Shown: positions 1 through 11,113 of the stretch, piece after piece | Layout: every line of letters begins with the position of its first letter | Numbering within the stretch: the stretch's first letter is position 1 | Source of the DNA: Pseudomonadota bacterium | Lineage (GTDB): Bacteria > Pseudomonadota > Alphaproteobacteria > Azospirillales > Azospirillaceae | Reading direction: 5' to 3' | DNA length: 64,000 nt | Assembly (NCBI GenBank): GCA_023423695.1 | Contig: JAFAFA010000027.1 | Location: forward strand, 97,787-161,786 | Made by a program: the position numbers and the translations under genes | Notes under the pieces: model-generated | The model's input: only the letters and a program-made list of their open reading frames with translations | Databases searched by the model: none | Told to the model about the DNA's origin: nothing

Positions 1-220
1 CCTTCTTCTTCAGGTAGTCGAGCAGACGGCGGCGCTGACCGACCATCACCAGCAGACCACGGCGGGAGTGGAAGTCCTTCTTGTGGCCCTTCAGGTGCTC
101 CGTCAGGTTGCTGATGCGCTCCGTCAGGATCGACACCTGGACCTCGGGCGAACCGGTGTCGTTGGTGCCGCGGGAAAATTCCTTGATCAGCTCTTGCTTG
201 CGCTCGGGCGTAATCGACAT
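1..220 (-). CDS. rpsO: 30S ribosomal protein S15 (partial, 3' end outside window)
   Basis: Ribosomal protein S15 binds the central domain of 16S rRNA and helps form the small subunit platform. The first 73 codons are visible: the start MSITPERKQ, the conserved segment GSPEVQVSILTERI, the HKKDFHSRRGLL block and GQRRRLLDYLKKK all match the family. The stop lies beyond the left edge (the full protein is about 89 residues). The ATG is preceded by a GGAGAC ribosome binding site about 5 nt away. It follows truB by 14 bp on the same strand, the usual truB-rpsO order at the end of the nusA-infB operon. Identification is firm. Confidence 0.97.
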   Translation of the reverse strand, partial: MSITPERKQELIKEFSRGTNDTGSPEVQVSILTERISNLTEHLKGHKKDFHSRRGLLVMVGQRRRLLDYLKKK

Positions 221-234
221 CGGGGTCTCCTAAA

Positions 235-1176
235 TCACGTGAGGTTGAGCACGCGCACCGGACGGACCTCCGCCCCCTCGACACGGGCCAACGCCACCGG
301 CGTTCCGCCGAAAAGCGCAATGACGGTGCCATCCCCACCGTCAGCACCCTGAACCGCCATCAGCCGTTCACGATCCTGCCGGGTGAGGAGAGCCACCGTC
401 TGGCCGTGCCTCAGTCGGTGCGCTTCCGCTTCCGTCAGGGCCAGCGCCGGGATGTCGTCCAGCGCGGTCTCGATCGGCAACAGAAGTCGTTCGACGGCCG
501 CACCTTGCTCCATGGCGGCCAGTTCGTCCAGGGAAATCGCGCGGTCCAGCGTGAAGGAGCCGACGCGCAAACGGCGCAGAAGCCCGACATGGCCGACCGT
601 TCCCAGCGCTTCCGACAGGTCGCGGGCCAGCGAGCGGACATAGGTGCCCTTGCCGCAATCGACCTCGAAAACCGCATGATCGGCGTCCGGTTCCTCGACC
701 AGTTCGAAGCGGTCGATGCGCACGGTGCGGGCGGCCAGATCGACCGCGTCGCCTTCGCGCGCGATGTCGTAGGCGCGCTCGCCATCGATCTTGATGGCGC
801 AGAACTGCGGCGGCACCTGCTGGATCTCGCCCAGGAAGGCGGGCAGGGCGGCGCGGATCGCCTCGGTCGTCGGCCGGTGGTCGGAGCGGTCGATCACCGC
901 GCCCTCGCGGTCGTCGGTGGTGGTCCGCTCGCCCCAGCGAATGGAGAAGCGGTAGGTCTTGGCGCCGTCCATGGCGTAGGAGACCGTCTTGGTCGCCTCG
1001 CCCAGCGCGATCGGCAGGATGCCGGTCGCCAGCGGGTCCAGCGTGCCGCCATGCCCGGCCTTCTCGGCGTTCAGCAGGCGGCGCACCTTCGACAGCGCCT
1101 GGGTGGAGGTCATGCCCTCGGGCTTGTCCAGCACGACCCACCCATGGATCGGCGTGCCCTTGCGCTTACGAGCCAC
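235..1176 (-). CDS. truB: tRNA pseudouridine(55) synthase TruB
   Basis: Isomerises U55 to pseudouridine in the T loop of tRNAs, in the cytoplasm. The product is about 313 residues, normal for bacterial TruB. Visible features are the N-terminal GWVVLDKPEGMTST motif, the catalytic loop GHGGTLDPLATG with the nucleophile Asp47, and the KTYRFSIRWGERTTTDD block. The C-terminal PUA-like part ends ALARVEGAEVRPVRVL. I chose a GTG start because it gives the family-standard N terminus (ARKRKGTPIHGW). The frame stays open about 200 nt further upstream, inside the acidic tail of rbfA, but that extension is low complexity. With this start the gene overlaps the rbfA stop by 11 nt, suggesting translational coupling. 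Confidence 0.93.
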   Translation of the reverse strand: MARKRKGTPIHGWVVLDKPEGMTSTQALSKVRRLLNAEKAGHGGTLDPLATGILPIALGEATKTVSYAMDGAKTYRFSIRWGERTTTDDREGAVIDRSDHRPTTEAIRAALPAFLGEIQQVPPQFCAIKIDGERAYDIAREGDAVDLAARTVRIDRFELVEEPDADHAVFEVDCGKGTYVRSLARDLSEALGTVGHVGLLRRLRVGSFTLDRAISLDELAAMEQGAAVERLLLPIETALDDIPALALTEAEAHRLRHGQTVALLTRQDRERLMAVQGADGGDGTVIALFGGTPVALARVEGAEVRPVRVLNLT

Positions 1177-1798
1177 GACGGCCGCCCCGGCTCTCACCCT
1201 GGCTCTCACCCCGGCTCTCGTCGTCGCCTTCGCCCTTGTCCTCGGCCTTGTCCTCGTCGTCGAGCATGGCGCGGTCATCATCGTCGAGGTCGTCGTCCTC
1301 GTCAGACTCATCGGGGCCGAGATCGTCCTCCTCGTCCCAGGAATCGTCCTCATCCTCGTCATGGTCGTCGTCGCCATTGACGCGGCCCAGCGGATGTCCG
1401 CTCAGGTCGCGGGCAACCTCCGGGCTGTGCAGGATGCTGTCGATGCGGTGGGCATAGTCGAAGGAGGTGTCGCCTTCGAAGCTGAGCGTCGGGGCGTGGC
1501 GCAGGTTGACCATGCGCGCGACCTGTCCGCGCAGGAAGGCGGCGGCCCGCTTCAGGGCGACCTGGGCCTCCTCCATCCGCTCGCCGCCCAGCGTCGAATA
1601 GAAGACGGTGGCGTTGGACAGGTCGGGGCTGATCCGCACCTCGGTGACCGTGACGTTCAGCGAGGCCAGCTCCGGATCGTGGAAGTCCCCGCGGCGGAAC
1701 AGGTCGGCGAGGGCGTGGCGTACCTCCTCGCCGACGCGCAGTTGCCGTTGGGAGGGGGGCTTGCCGGCGATGAACGCGCCGCGCTTCTTGCTGGCCAT
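1166..1798 (-). CDS. rbfA: 30S ribosome-binding factor RbfA with long acidic C-terminal tail
   Basis: RbfA is a KH-fold assembly factor that binds the 5' region of 16S rRNA during late 30S maturation. Residues 1-130 carry the family domain (RQLRVGEEVRHALADLF, VTVTEVRISPDLSNATVFYS, the second half of the KH fold around HAPTLSFEGD). Residues 143-195 are an almost unbroken Asp/Glu tail, followed by a short Arg/Gly/Ser end. This makes the protein 210 residues against about 130 in E. coli; C-terminal extensions are common in alphaproteobacteria, but this one is strongly acidic. It lies between infB and truB, as expected, with a 235-nt spacer after infB. Confidence 0.94.
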   Translation of the reverse strand: MASKKRGAFIAGKPPSQRQLRVGEEVRHALADLFRRGDFHDPELASLNVTVTEVRISPDLSNATVFYSTLGGERMEEAQVALKRAAAFLRGQVARMVNLRHAPTLSFEGDTSFDYAHRIDSILHSPEVARDLSGHPLGRVNGDDDHDEDEDDSWDEEDDLGPDESDEDDDLDDDDRAMLDDEDKAEDKGEGDDESRGESQGESRGGRRGS

Positions 1799-1981
1799 GG
1801 TACGTGTCTTTCGTCGATGTCTCTTGCCGGGCTGCGTCAGCTCACCGGCCGATCACACATATGGGCGCCGTCAGTCTCCCACCCCAACCACTTCCGCCGG
1901 GCGGAAGCAGGGCAGTGGCGAACACCCCAATATAGGAACAGGGCGCAGGACTGATCCCGCGCCCTTCAAAGCGAAGAAGGT

Positions 1982-2022
1982 CGCCCGATCCGCCCCGACA
2001 GGATGCCGGAAGGGATCGGGCG
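1982..2022 (-). terminator. Inverted repeat just downstream of infB
   Basis: A perfect 9-bp inverted repeat (CGCCCGATC / GATCGGGCG) with a 23-nt loop begins 11 nt after the infB stop. A second, weaker stem (GGGCGC/GCGCCC) sits at 1941-1964. Neither is followed by a real U run on the minus strand. They may therefore be partial terminators or processing stems separating infB from rbfA rather than full intrinsic terminators. Confidence 0.35.
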
Positions 2023-2033
2023 TACCGAACAGG

Positions 2034-4901
<2,868 letters not shown>

Positions 4902-4922
4902 CGGTTCCCGAATGGTCAGACG

Positions 4923-5723
4923 TTACATCGCAGGCCGGCCGGCCGTATCGCCGACTCCCAAGCCCTTATCAGAATCCTGGTGCGCATCCCGGTCCCCTTG
5001 GGGACCTTTCAGGTCCAGGTGCCCCTGAGGGCCTTTCAGCCCCCTCAGGCGTGCCGCTTCGCGGACCAGCCCAGCGGCCAGCCTGCCTCGCGCCACCACG
5101 GCATGCACCGCATGATCGCGTCCCAGCGCCGCGGCCAAGGCCGAGGACTCGAACAGATCGATCACCGGCAGCGACGGCGCGAGCGCAGTCACCTTGCCGC
5201 GTTGGTCCAGCGAGCCGTCCGCAGCTTCGACCAGCAGGGCCGGCGGGGGACCCGCACGGCCGACCTGGTTGGCCCTCAACGCCTCGCGCACCTTCTCATA
5301 CCCTGCCAGAACGTGGCCGGCACGGCGGGCAAGGCCCAACGCGTGCAGACACCGCCGTTCCAGCAGCCGTTCCAGCCGCTCGGCCAGATCGGGCGGTACT
5401 TTCACCGCCCGACGGGCCGCCTTGGCGAAAACGGATTTACCCATGGCCTTCGCCAGGGCATCCCGGTCGGCCGTGACCCAAAGGCCGCGGCCGGGCAGAC
5501 GTTCCTCCAGGTCGGGAACCACCTCGCCGTCGGGGCCGATCACGAAGCGGATCATGCCCTCTTTCGGCCCGACCGTGCCCGACGCGATGCAGCGGCGCAG
5601 AGGCCCCTTCTCGTCGTCGGCCGGCAGGTGTTCCATCCCGGCACCTTCGTCCTGTGCCAATTCCTGATCCGGCACCGCATCCGCGGCGGCGGTCGGTGTC
5701 CGTTCGTCGTTCCGTTCGGTCAT
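4923..5723 (-). CDS. YlxR (DUF448) / L7Ae-like RNA-binding protein
   Basis: A fusion typical of alphaproteobacteria. An N-terminal YlxR/DUF448 domain (about residues 37-115, GPLRRCIASGTV and PGRGLWVTADRDAL) is joined to a C-terminal L7Ae/L30e-like domain (about 120-215, HALGLARRAGHVLAGYEKV). Both domains are RNA-binding folds, and YlxR proteins sit invariably between nusA and infB. The last 45 residues are a charged tail holding two copies of a GPQGxxD motif. A role in ribosome or RNase P related RNA binding is plausible, but the exact function in this family is not settled. The gene is 74 nt downstream of nusA and 21 nt upstream of infB. Confidence 0.9.
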   Translation of the reverse strand: MTERNDERTPTAAADAVPDQELAQDEGAGMEHLPADDEKGPLRRCIASGTVGPKEGMIRFVIGPDGEVVPDLEERLPGRGLWVTADRDALAKAMGKSVFAKAARRAVKVPPDLAERLERLLERRCLHALGLARRAGHVLAGYEKVREALRANQVGRAGPPPALLVEAADGSLDQRGKVTALAPSLPVIDLFESSALAAALGRDHAVHAVVARGRLAAGLVREAARLRGLKGPQGHLDLKGPQGDRDAHQDSDKGLGVGDTAGRPAM

Positions 5724-5797
5724 CCGATCGTCATCCGCTCGCGCGGTCCCGAATAATCGTTCCTGTCGGGCGCAGTTCCAACCGGCATTGCTGCCGG

Positions 5798-7357
5798 TCA
5801 GGCCTGCGCGCCCTGACCACCGGCGCTGCCATCTGCGGCAGGGGCCGCGGCGGCGCCGTCCTGTTCTTCACCCTCGAACCAGTGGGCGCGCGCGGCCATG
5901 ATGATCGCGTTCGCCTCTTCCTCCGAAGGAGCATCCTTGGCGCCGTCCTTGGTCAGGATCTCGACCAGTTCGTCGCCGGCCAGATCGGCCAGATCGTCCA
6001 GCGTCTTCACGCCGTTCTCGCCCAGCTTCACCAGCTGCGTGGCGCTGAAGCCGGTCAGCTCGGCGACGATGTCCTCGACGCCCAGCTCCAGACGGCGCTC
6101 GTTCGCCTGCTCGTCCTGGACTTCCAGGAAGGCGAGGGCACGCTGCTTCAGCTCGTCGGCGACGGACTCGTCGAAGCCTTCGATCTCGGCCAGCTCCTCG
6201 GTCTCGACGAAGGCGATCTCCTCGACCGAGGTGAATCCCTCGGCGACAAGGAGATGGGCGATCACGTCGTCGACGTCCAGCGCCTGCATGAACAGGGCGG
6301 ACCGGCTGTGGATTTCCTCCGACCGGCGCTCCGACTCCTCCTGCTCGGTGAGGATGTCGATGTCCCAGCCGGTCAGCATCGAGGCGAGGCGCACGTTCTG
6401 GCCGCGGCGGCCGATGGCCAGCGACAGCTGGTCGTCGGGCACCACCACCTCGATGCGGTGATTGTCGTCGTCGAGCACGACCTTGGCGACCTCGGCCGGG
6501 GCGAGCGCGTTGACGACGAAGGTCGCCGCCTCGCCCGACCACGGGATGATGTCGATCTTCTCGCCCTGCAGCTCGCCGACGACCGCCTGGACGCGGCTGC
6601 CGCGCATGCCGACGCAGGCGCCGACCGGGTCGATGGAGCTGTCGTTGCTGTGGACGGCGATCTTCGCACGGCTGCCCGGATCACGGGCGACCGCCCGGAT
6701 CTCGATGATGCCGTCATAGATTTCCGGCACTTCCTGGGCGAACAGCTTCGCCATGAACATGGGATGCGTGCGCGACAGGAAGATCTGCGGTCCGCGCGGT
6801 TCCTCGCGGACGTCGTAGATATAGGCGCGCACACGGTCGCCGTTCTTGAAATGCTCGCGCGGCAGCAACTCGTCGCGGCGCAGGATCGCTTCGGCGCGAC
6901 CCAGGTCGACGGTGACGTTGCCGTATTCGACGCGCTTGACCAGACCGTTGACGATCTCGCCGTTGCGGTCCTTGTACTCGTTGAACTGGCGCTTGCGCTC
7001 GGCGTCGCGCACCTTCTGCACGATCACCTGCTTGGCGGTCTGGGCGGCGATGCGGCCGAAATCGATCGGCGGCAGCGGATCGACCAGGAAATCGCCGATC
7101 TTGGCGCCCGCCTTGCGGCGCTGGGCGTAGGGCAGGGTGACCTGCGTCGCCTCGTTCTCCACCGTCTCGACCACCTCCAGGTGGCGGGTCAGATGGATGT
7201 CGCCGGTCTTGCGGTCGATCCGGGCGCGGATGTCGTGCTCGTGGCCGTACTTGGAGCGGCCGGCCTTCTGAATCGCCTGCTCCATCGCCTCCAGGACTTC
7301 GTCCCGGTCGATGTTCTTTTCGCGGGCGACCGCGTCAGCGACTTGCAGCAATTCCAT
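5798..7357 (-). CDS. nusA: Transcription termination/antitermination factor NusA
   Basis: NusA binds RNA polymerase and modulates pausing, intrinsic termination and rrn antitermination. The 519-residue protein has the N-terminal polymerase-binding domain (LLQVADAVAREKNIDRDEVL), an S1 domain, and KH1/KH2 domains containing GACVGMRGSRVQAVVGEL and AIGRRGQNVRLAS. The helix-hairpin-helix type C-terminal repeats (FTSVEEIAFVETEELAEIEGF; LGENGVKTLDDLADLAGDEL) are followed by an Ala/Gly-rich tail. It starts at the ATG giving the usual MELLQVADAVA N terminus, with an AGGAAG-like ribosome binding site upstream. It is the second gene of the rimP-nusA-infB operon. Confidence 0.97.
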   Translation of the reverse strand: MELLQVADAVAREKNIDRDEVLEAMEQAIQKAGRSKYGHEHDIRARIDRKTGDIHLTRHLEVVETVENEATQVTLPYAQRRKAGAKIGDFLVDPLPPIDFGRIAAQTAKQVIVQKVRDAERKRQFNEYKDRNGEIVNGLVKRVEYGNVTVDLGRAEAILRRDELLPREHFKNGDRVRAYIYDVREEPRGPQIFLSRTHPMFMAKLFAQEVPEIYDGIIEIRAVARDPGSRAKIAVHSNDSSIDPVGACVGMRGSRVQAVVGELQGEKIDIIPWSGEAATFVVNALAPAEVAKVVLDDDNHRIEVVVPDDQLSLAIGRRGQNVRLASMLTGWDIDILTEQEESERRSEEIHSRSALFMQALDVDDVIAHLLVAEGFTSVEEIAFVETEELAEIEGFDESVADELKQRALAFLEVQDEQANERRLELGVEDIVAELTGFSATQLVKLGENGVKTLDDLADLAGDELVEILTKDGAKDAPSEEEANAIIMAARAHWFEGEEQDGAAAAPAADGSAGGQGAQA

Positions 7358-7375
7358 CCGTTACACTTCCTGGCT

Positions 7376-7437
7376 CGGTCTTGTGTGATGCCGGTCTTGC
7401 GTGATGTCCGGTCGGTTCGGCGGGATGTCGGTTCGGC
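7376..7437 (-). repeat. Two direct repeats with 16-bp period in the rimP-nusA spacer
   Basis: CGGTCTTGYGTGATG occurs at 7376-7390 and 7392-7406. GTCGGTTCGGC occurs at 7411-7421 and 7427-7437. Both pairs have the same 16-bp offset, so the 129-nt spacer before nusA looks like a short degenerate tandem array. Function is unknown; replication slippage is the simplest origin. Confidence 0.7.
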
Positions 7438-7486
7438 TTTCGGGGGCAGGCATCCTGATCGGCGTGTCCTTGGCGGACCCTGACCG

Positions 7487-7987
7487 TCAGTTCTGCGGGC
7501 CCTCCTGCTGCTCCTGGCTGGCGCGGATCAACTCGTCCGTCAGCACCAGCTTGGCGCGCAGGATGTTGTCGAACTCCAGCCGGGCCGGTCCCTGTTCGGT
7601 GTCGACGCATACAAGGCCGTCCTCGACGCCCTTCAGCATGCCCTTGAAACGCTTGCGGCCGTCGATGGCCATGCGGCTCTCCAGCCGGGCTTCGAAGCCG
7701 GCGAAGCGCTCGAAATCCTTGAGGCGGGTGAGCGGCCGGTCGATGCCGGGCGAGCTGACCTCCAGCGTGTAGGCTTCGCGGATCGGGTCTTCCACGTCCA
7801 GCAGGGCCGAGACGGAACGGCTGATGTCGGCGCAATCCTCGACGGTCATGGGCGCGCCGTCGGCGCGCTCCGCCATGATCTGGAGAATCGACCGCTGGCC
7901 GCCTGAGATCTGAACGCGCACGACCTCATAGCCCATGGCTTCGACCGACGGCGTGATGATCTGTTCGATGCGACCTGTAGCGTCCAT
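7487..7987 (-). CDS. rimP: Ribosome maturation factor RimP
   Basis: RimP assists 30S assembly, chiefly the S12/S19-related steps. The 166-residue product shows the family pattern: EQIITPSVEAMGYEVVRVQI, then GAPMTVEDCADISRSVSALLDVEDPI, the signature YTLEVSSPGIDRPLTRLKDFERF, and a C-terminal SH3-like domain ending LVLTDELIRAS. The ATG has a good AGGTGG ribosome binding site 5 nt upstream, whereas a longer open frame runs into non-coding sequence. It is the first gene of the nusA-infB operon; its promoter should lie in 7990-8070. Confidence 0.95.
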   Translation of the reverse strand: MDATGRIEQIITPSVEAMGYEVVRVQISGGQRSILQIMAERADGAPMTVEDCADISRSVSALLDVEDPIREAYTLEVSSPGIDRPLTRLKDFERFAGFEARLESRMAIDGRKRFKGMLKGVEDGLVCVDTEQGPARLEFDNILRAKLVLTDELIRASQEQQEGPQN

Positions 7988-8070
7988 TCCACCTAACCCA
8001 AAGCCTGCGGCCGGGATCGAACCGGACGAGGTTTCCACAACAAGGTTCAAGAAGCGCGCGTTTCCACACG

Positions 8071-8101
8071 CTGATAAAAAAATAAGTGGGCAAAAGCCCA
8101 C
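8071..8101 (-). terminator. Rho-independent terminator downstream of trmB
   Basis: On the minus strand a GTGGGC-TTTT-GCCCAC hairpin is followed directly by TTATTTTTTTAT, a textbook intrinsic terminator. A second GC-rich stem (CGGCCCGG / CCGGGCCG, 8118-8137) lies just before it. Together they end the trmB transcript and insulate the rimP operon. Confidence 0.88.
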
Positions 8102-8249
8102 CCGCAAAGCGTCTCGCCGGCCCGGTTGCCCGGGCCGCCGATCCGTATGGGTTCTCAGAGGCTGAATATAGTCATTCCGCCCGATGCCGCAAGCCTTTTC
8201 GGGCCTGATTGGCTTTGCCGGCAGGAATCTCAAGCGGAACGGGTATGCG

Positions 8250-8972
8250 TCAGCGTCGCGGGCGGCGCACGAACCGCATGAAGACCGGCTTGCGGCCGGC
8301 GGCGATGGCCTTTTCCTCGTAGCGGGTCGCCGGCCAGTCGTCGGGCCGGACGCGCCAGTCCGACGGGCGGCGCGCCGTCCATTCGAAATCGGGATGCTTG
8401 ACCGTGTGTTCAAGCATCCAGCGCACCAGACCCATGTCGTCGCTGGCCAGGCGCAGCTCCGCGCCGTCCTTCAGCACGCGGGCCAGCCGCGGCAGGTTCT
8501 CCGGCCCGATGAAGCGGCGGTCGGCATGGCGCTTCTTCGGCCAGGGATCGGCGAACAGCACGAAGGCGCGGCCGATCGAGGCGTCGGGCAGGGCGTCCAG
8601 CAGCGGCCGGGCGTCGTCGGGCTGGATGCGGACGTTGCCCAAGGTCTCGTCGTCGACCATGCCCAGCAGGCCGGCGATGCCGTTGAGGAAGGGCTCGGCA
8701 CCGATGAACCCGACATCGGGATTGCGCCCGGCCTGCCAGGCGAGGTGATGGCCCATGCCGAACCCGACCTCCAGCCAGACCTCGCGCTTGGGCGGGTCGA
8801 ACAGCCCGGCCGGATCCAGGCTGTCGCCGGGCTTCGGCAGCGCGATCTGAAGCTGCGGCAGCAGGGTATCGATCAGTTCCGTCCGGCGCTTGCGCAACGG
8901 CCGGCCCTTGCGGCGCCCGAACAGGCGGTTGGAGCTTTCGGAAAGGGAACCGGAGGTGCTGTCGTCGGTCAT
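8250..8972 (-). CDS. trmB: tRNA (guanine-N7-)-methyltransferase TrmB
   Basis: SAM-dependent enzyme forming m7G46 in tRNA variable loops. From the chosen ATG the product is 240 residues, close to family size. The SAM-binding motif WLEVGFGMG lies at about residues 66-74, the acidic motif IGAEPFLNG at 90-98, and the family signature FADPWPKKRH at 140-149. The frame is open further upstream (another ATG at 8987), but that stretch runs into the metK terminator hairpin. I therefore prefer MTDDSTSGSL, although no strong ribosome binding site distinguishes the two. It stands alone between two terminators. Confidence 0.92.
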   Translation of the reverse strand: MTDDSTSGSLSESSNRLFGRRKGRPLRKRRTELIDTLLPQLQIALPKPGDSLDPAGLFDPPKREVWLEVGFGMGHHLAWQAGRNPDVGFIGAEPFLNGIAGLLGMVDDETLGNVRIQPDDARPLLDALPDASIGRAFVLFADPWPKKRHADRRFIGPENLPRLARVLKDGAELRLASDDMGLVRWMLEHTVKHPDFEWTARRPSDWRVRPDDWPATRYEEKAIAAGRKPVFMRFVRRPRR

Positions 8973-8997
8973 GTCGGAACGCTGCATGGAAATGAGG

Positions 8998-9036
8998 AAA
9001 GCGCAAAAGAAAGCAGGGGCCGTTTCCAGCCCCTGC
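8998..9036 (-). terminator. Rho-independent terminator of metK
   Basis: An 8-bp perfect stem GCAGGGGC / GCCCCTGC with an 8-nt loop is followed on the minus strand by TTTCTTTTGCGCTTT. It lies 44 nt after the metK stop and just before trmB, so trmB probably has its own start of transcription or is fed by readthrough. Confidence 0.78.
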
Positions 9037-9080
9037 CGTCTTTTCCGCATCGGCTGCGGATACTATGCCGCGAAGGCGCC

Positions 9081-10250
<1,170 letters not shown>

Positions 10251-10300
10251 GGGAAACCTCGGCATTCGGCGGCACGCTATTTCATGAGCCGAAACGGCAG

Positions 10301-10365
10301 ACCGGTACAGCGGCCGCAGACACCGGTCCAAAACCGGTTTTGACAAGGAATTCACCCGCGGTCAA
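10301..10365 (-). promoter_or_regulatory. Candidate metK promoter with three ACCGGT boxes
   Basis: On the minus strand TTGACC (10360-10365) and CAAAAC (10337-10342) are 17 bp apart, a weak sigma70-like promoter. Overlapping and just downstream are three ACCGGT palindromes at 10333, 10322 and 10301, the first inside the 12-bp palindrome AAAACCGGTTTT. Offsets of 11 and 21 bp put them on about the same DNA face, as expected for a multi-box operator. No known SAM riboswitch structure was obvious by eye. Confidence 0.4.
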
Positions 10366-10488
10366 GAAGACTACCGGCGGTAAGGGACCGGACCAATCAG
10401 CGCACACGCCACACGAAGGGGGGAGCGCGGGCGCGCCGCACCATCCCCTTTCGGTGGGTATCGCATTCCGTGCGCCAACCGGCAGAAG

Positions 10489-10983
10489 TTATTCCGCCGC
10501 TTCCGCGACGGCAGCGCTGGCGACCGCTTTCGTCAACTCGAACAGGCGCTTGCGCACCGACGGGTCGCTGATCTTGTAATAGGCGCGGACCAGTTCCAGC
10601 GTCTCGCGCTTGGCCATCGGATCGGGCTCGTAGGCAGCGGCGGACCGCTCCTCCGAAGCACCCGACTCATCATCGTCCTCGACGCGGGCAGCGGCGGCAT
10701 CGGCCGGCATGTCGTCGAAGAAGAAGGAGACCGGCACGTCGAGCACGCGGCTGAGATCGAACAGACGCGACGCACCGATGCGGTTGGCGCCGCGTTCGTA
10801 CTTCTGCACCTGCTGGAAGGTCAGACCGATCGCCTCGCCCAGCTTTTCCTGGCTCATGCCGAGGAGCGTGCGGCGGAGACGGACGCGGGATCCGACATGG
10901 ACATCGATGGGATTCGGCTTTCCGGTCTTCGGACGGCCGGCACCCGCACGGCGCCCGCGCGGCGCCCCAGTTTCAGTCTGCAT
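10489..10983 (-). CDS. XRE-family helix-turn-helix regulator
   Basis: A 164-residue DNA-binding protein. The Cro/C1-type HTH spans about residues 28-88 (IDVHVGSRVRLRRTLLGMSQ, then EKLGEAIGLTFQQVQKYERG, NRIGASRLFDLSRVLDVPVS). An acidic linker and a conserved C-terminal helix pair follow (AKRETLELVRAYYKISDPSV). This form is common in alphaproteobacteria, where related proteins regulate stress and symbiosis traits; the target here cannot be read from sequence. Its promoter carries a long palindrome, consistent with autoregulation. It lies between metK and lnt on the same strand but with long spacers to both, so it is probably monocistronic. Confidence 0.88.
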   Translation of the reverse strand: MQTETGAPRGRRAGAGRPKTGKPNPIDVHVGSRVRLRRTLLGMSQEKLGEAIGLTFQQVQKYERGANRIGASRLFDLSRVLDVPVSFFFDDMPADAAAARVEDDDESGASEERSAAAYEPDPMAKRETLELVRAYYKISDPSVRKRLFELTKAVASAAVAEAAE

Positions 10984-10995
10984 CTCGTTTATCCC

Positions 10996-11043
10996 TGTAA
11001 CGGTTGTGCAACCTAGTTACGACATATCCACGTATGCAGTCAA
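10996..11043 (-). promoter_or_regulatory. Promoter and palindromic operator of the XRE regulator
   Basis: On the minus strand TTGACT (11038-11043), a 17-bp spacer and GTAACT (11015-11020) form a promoter. The -10 lies in an extended palindrome: GTAAC and GTTAC arms flank the perfect 12-bp inverted repeat GGTTGTGCAACC at 11002-11013. The position just upstream of the regulator gene suggests a self-binding site. Confidence 0.55.
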
Positions 11044-11113
11044 GCCCGCTCCGGTCAAGCCGGTTACACGAAATTGTCCCGCTTGTGGTGGGCCTATTGC
11101 CCGTAATGCTGCA

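Noticed and set aside
8010..8060. Sequence resembling a tRNA T arm (GGTTCGATCCC on the minus strand)
   Set aside because: No acceptor, D or anticodon arm can be built around it; coincidence or an eroded fragment.
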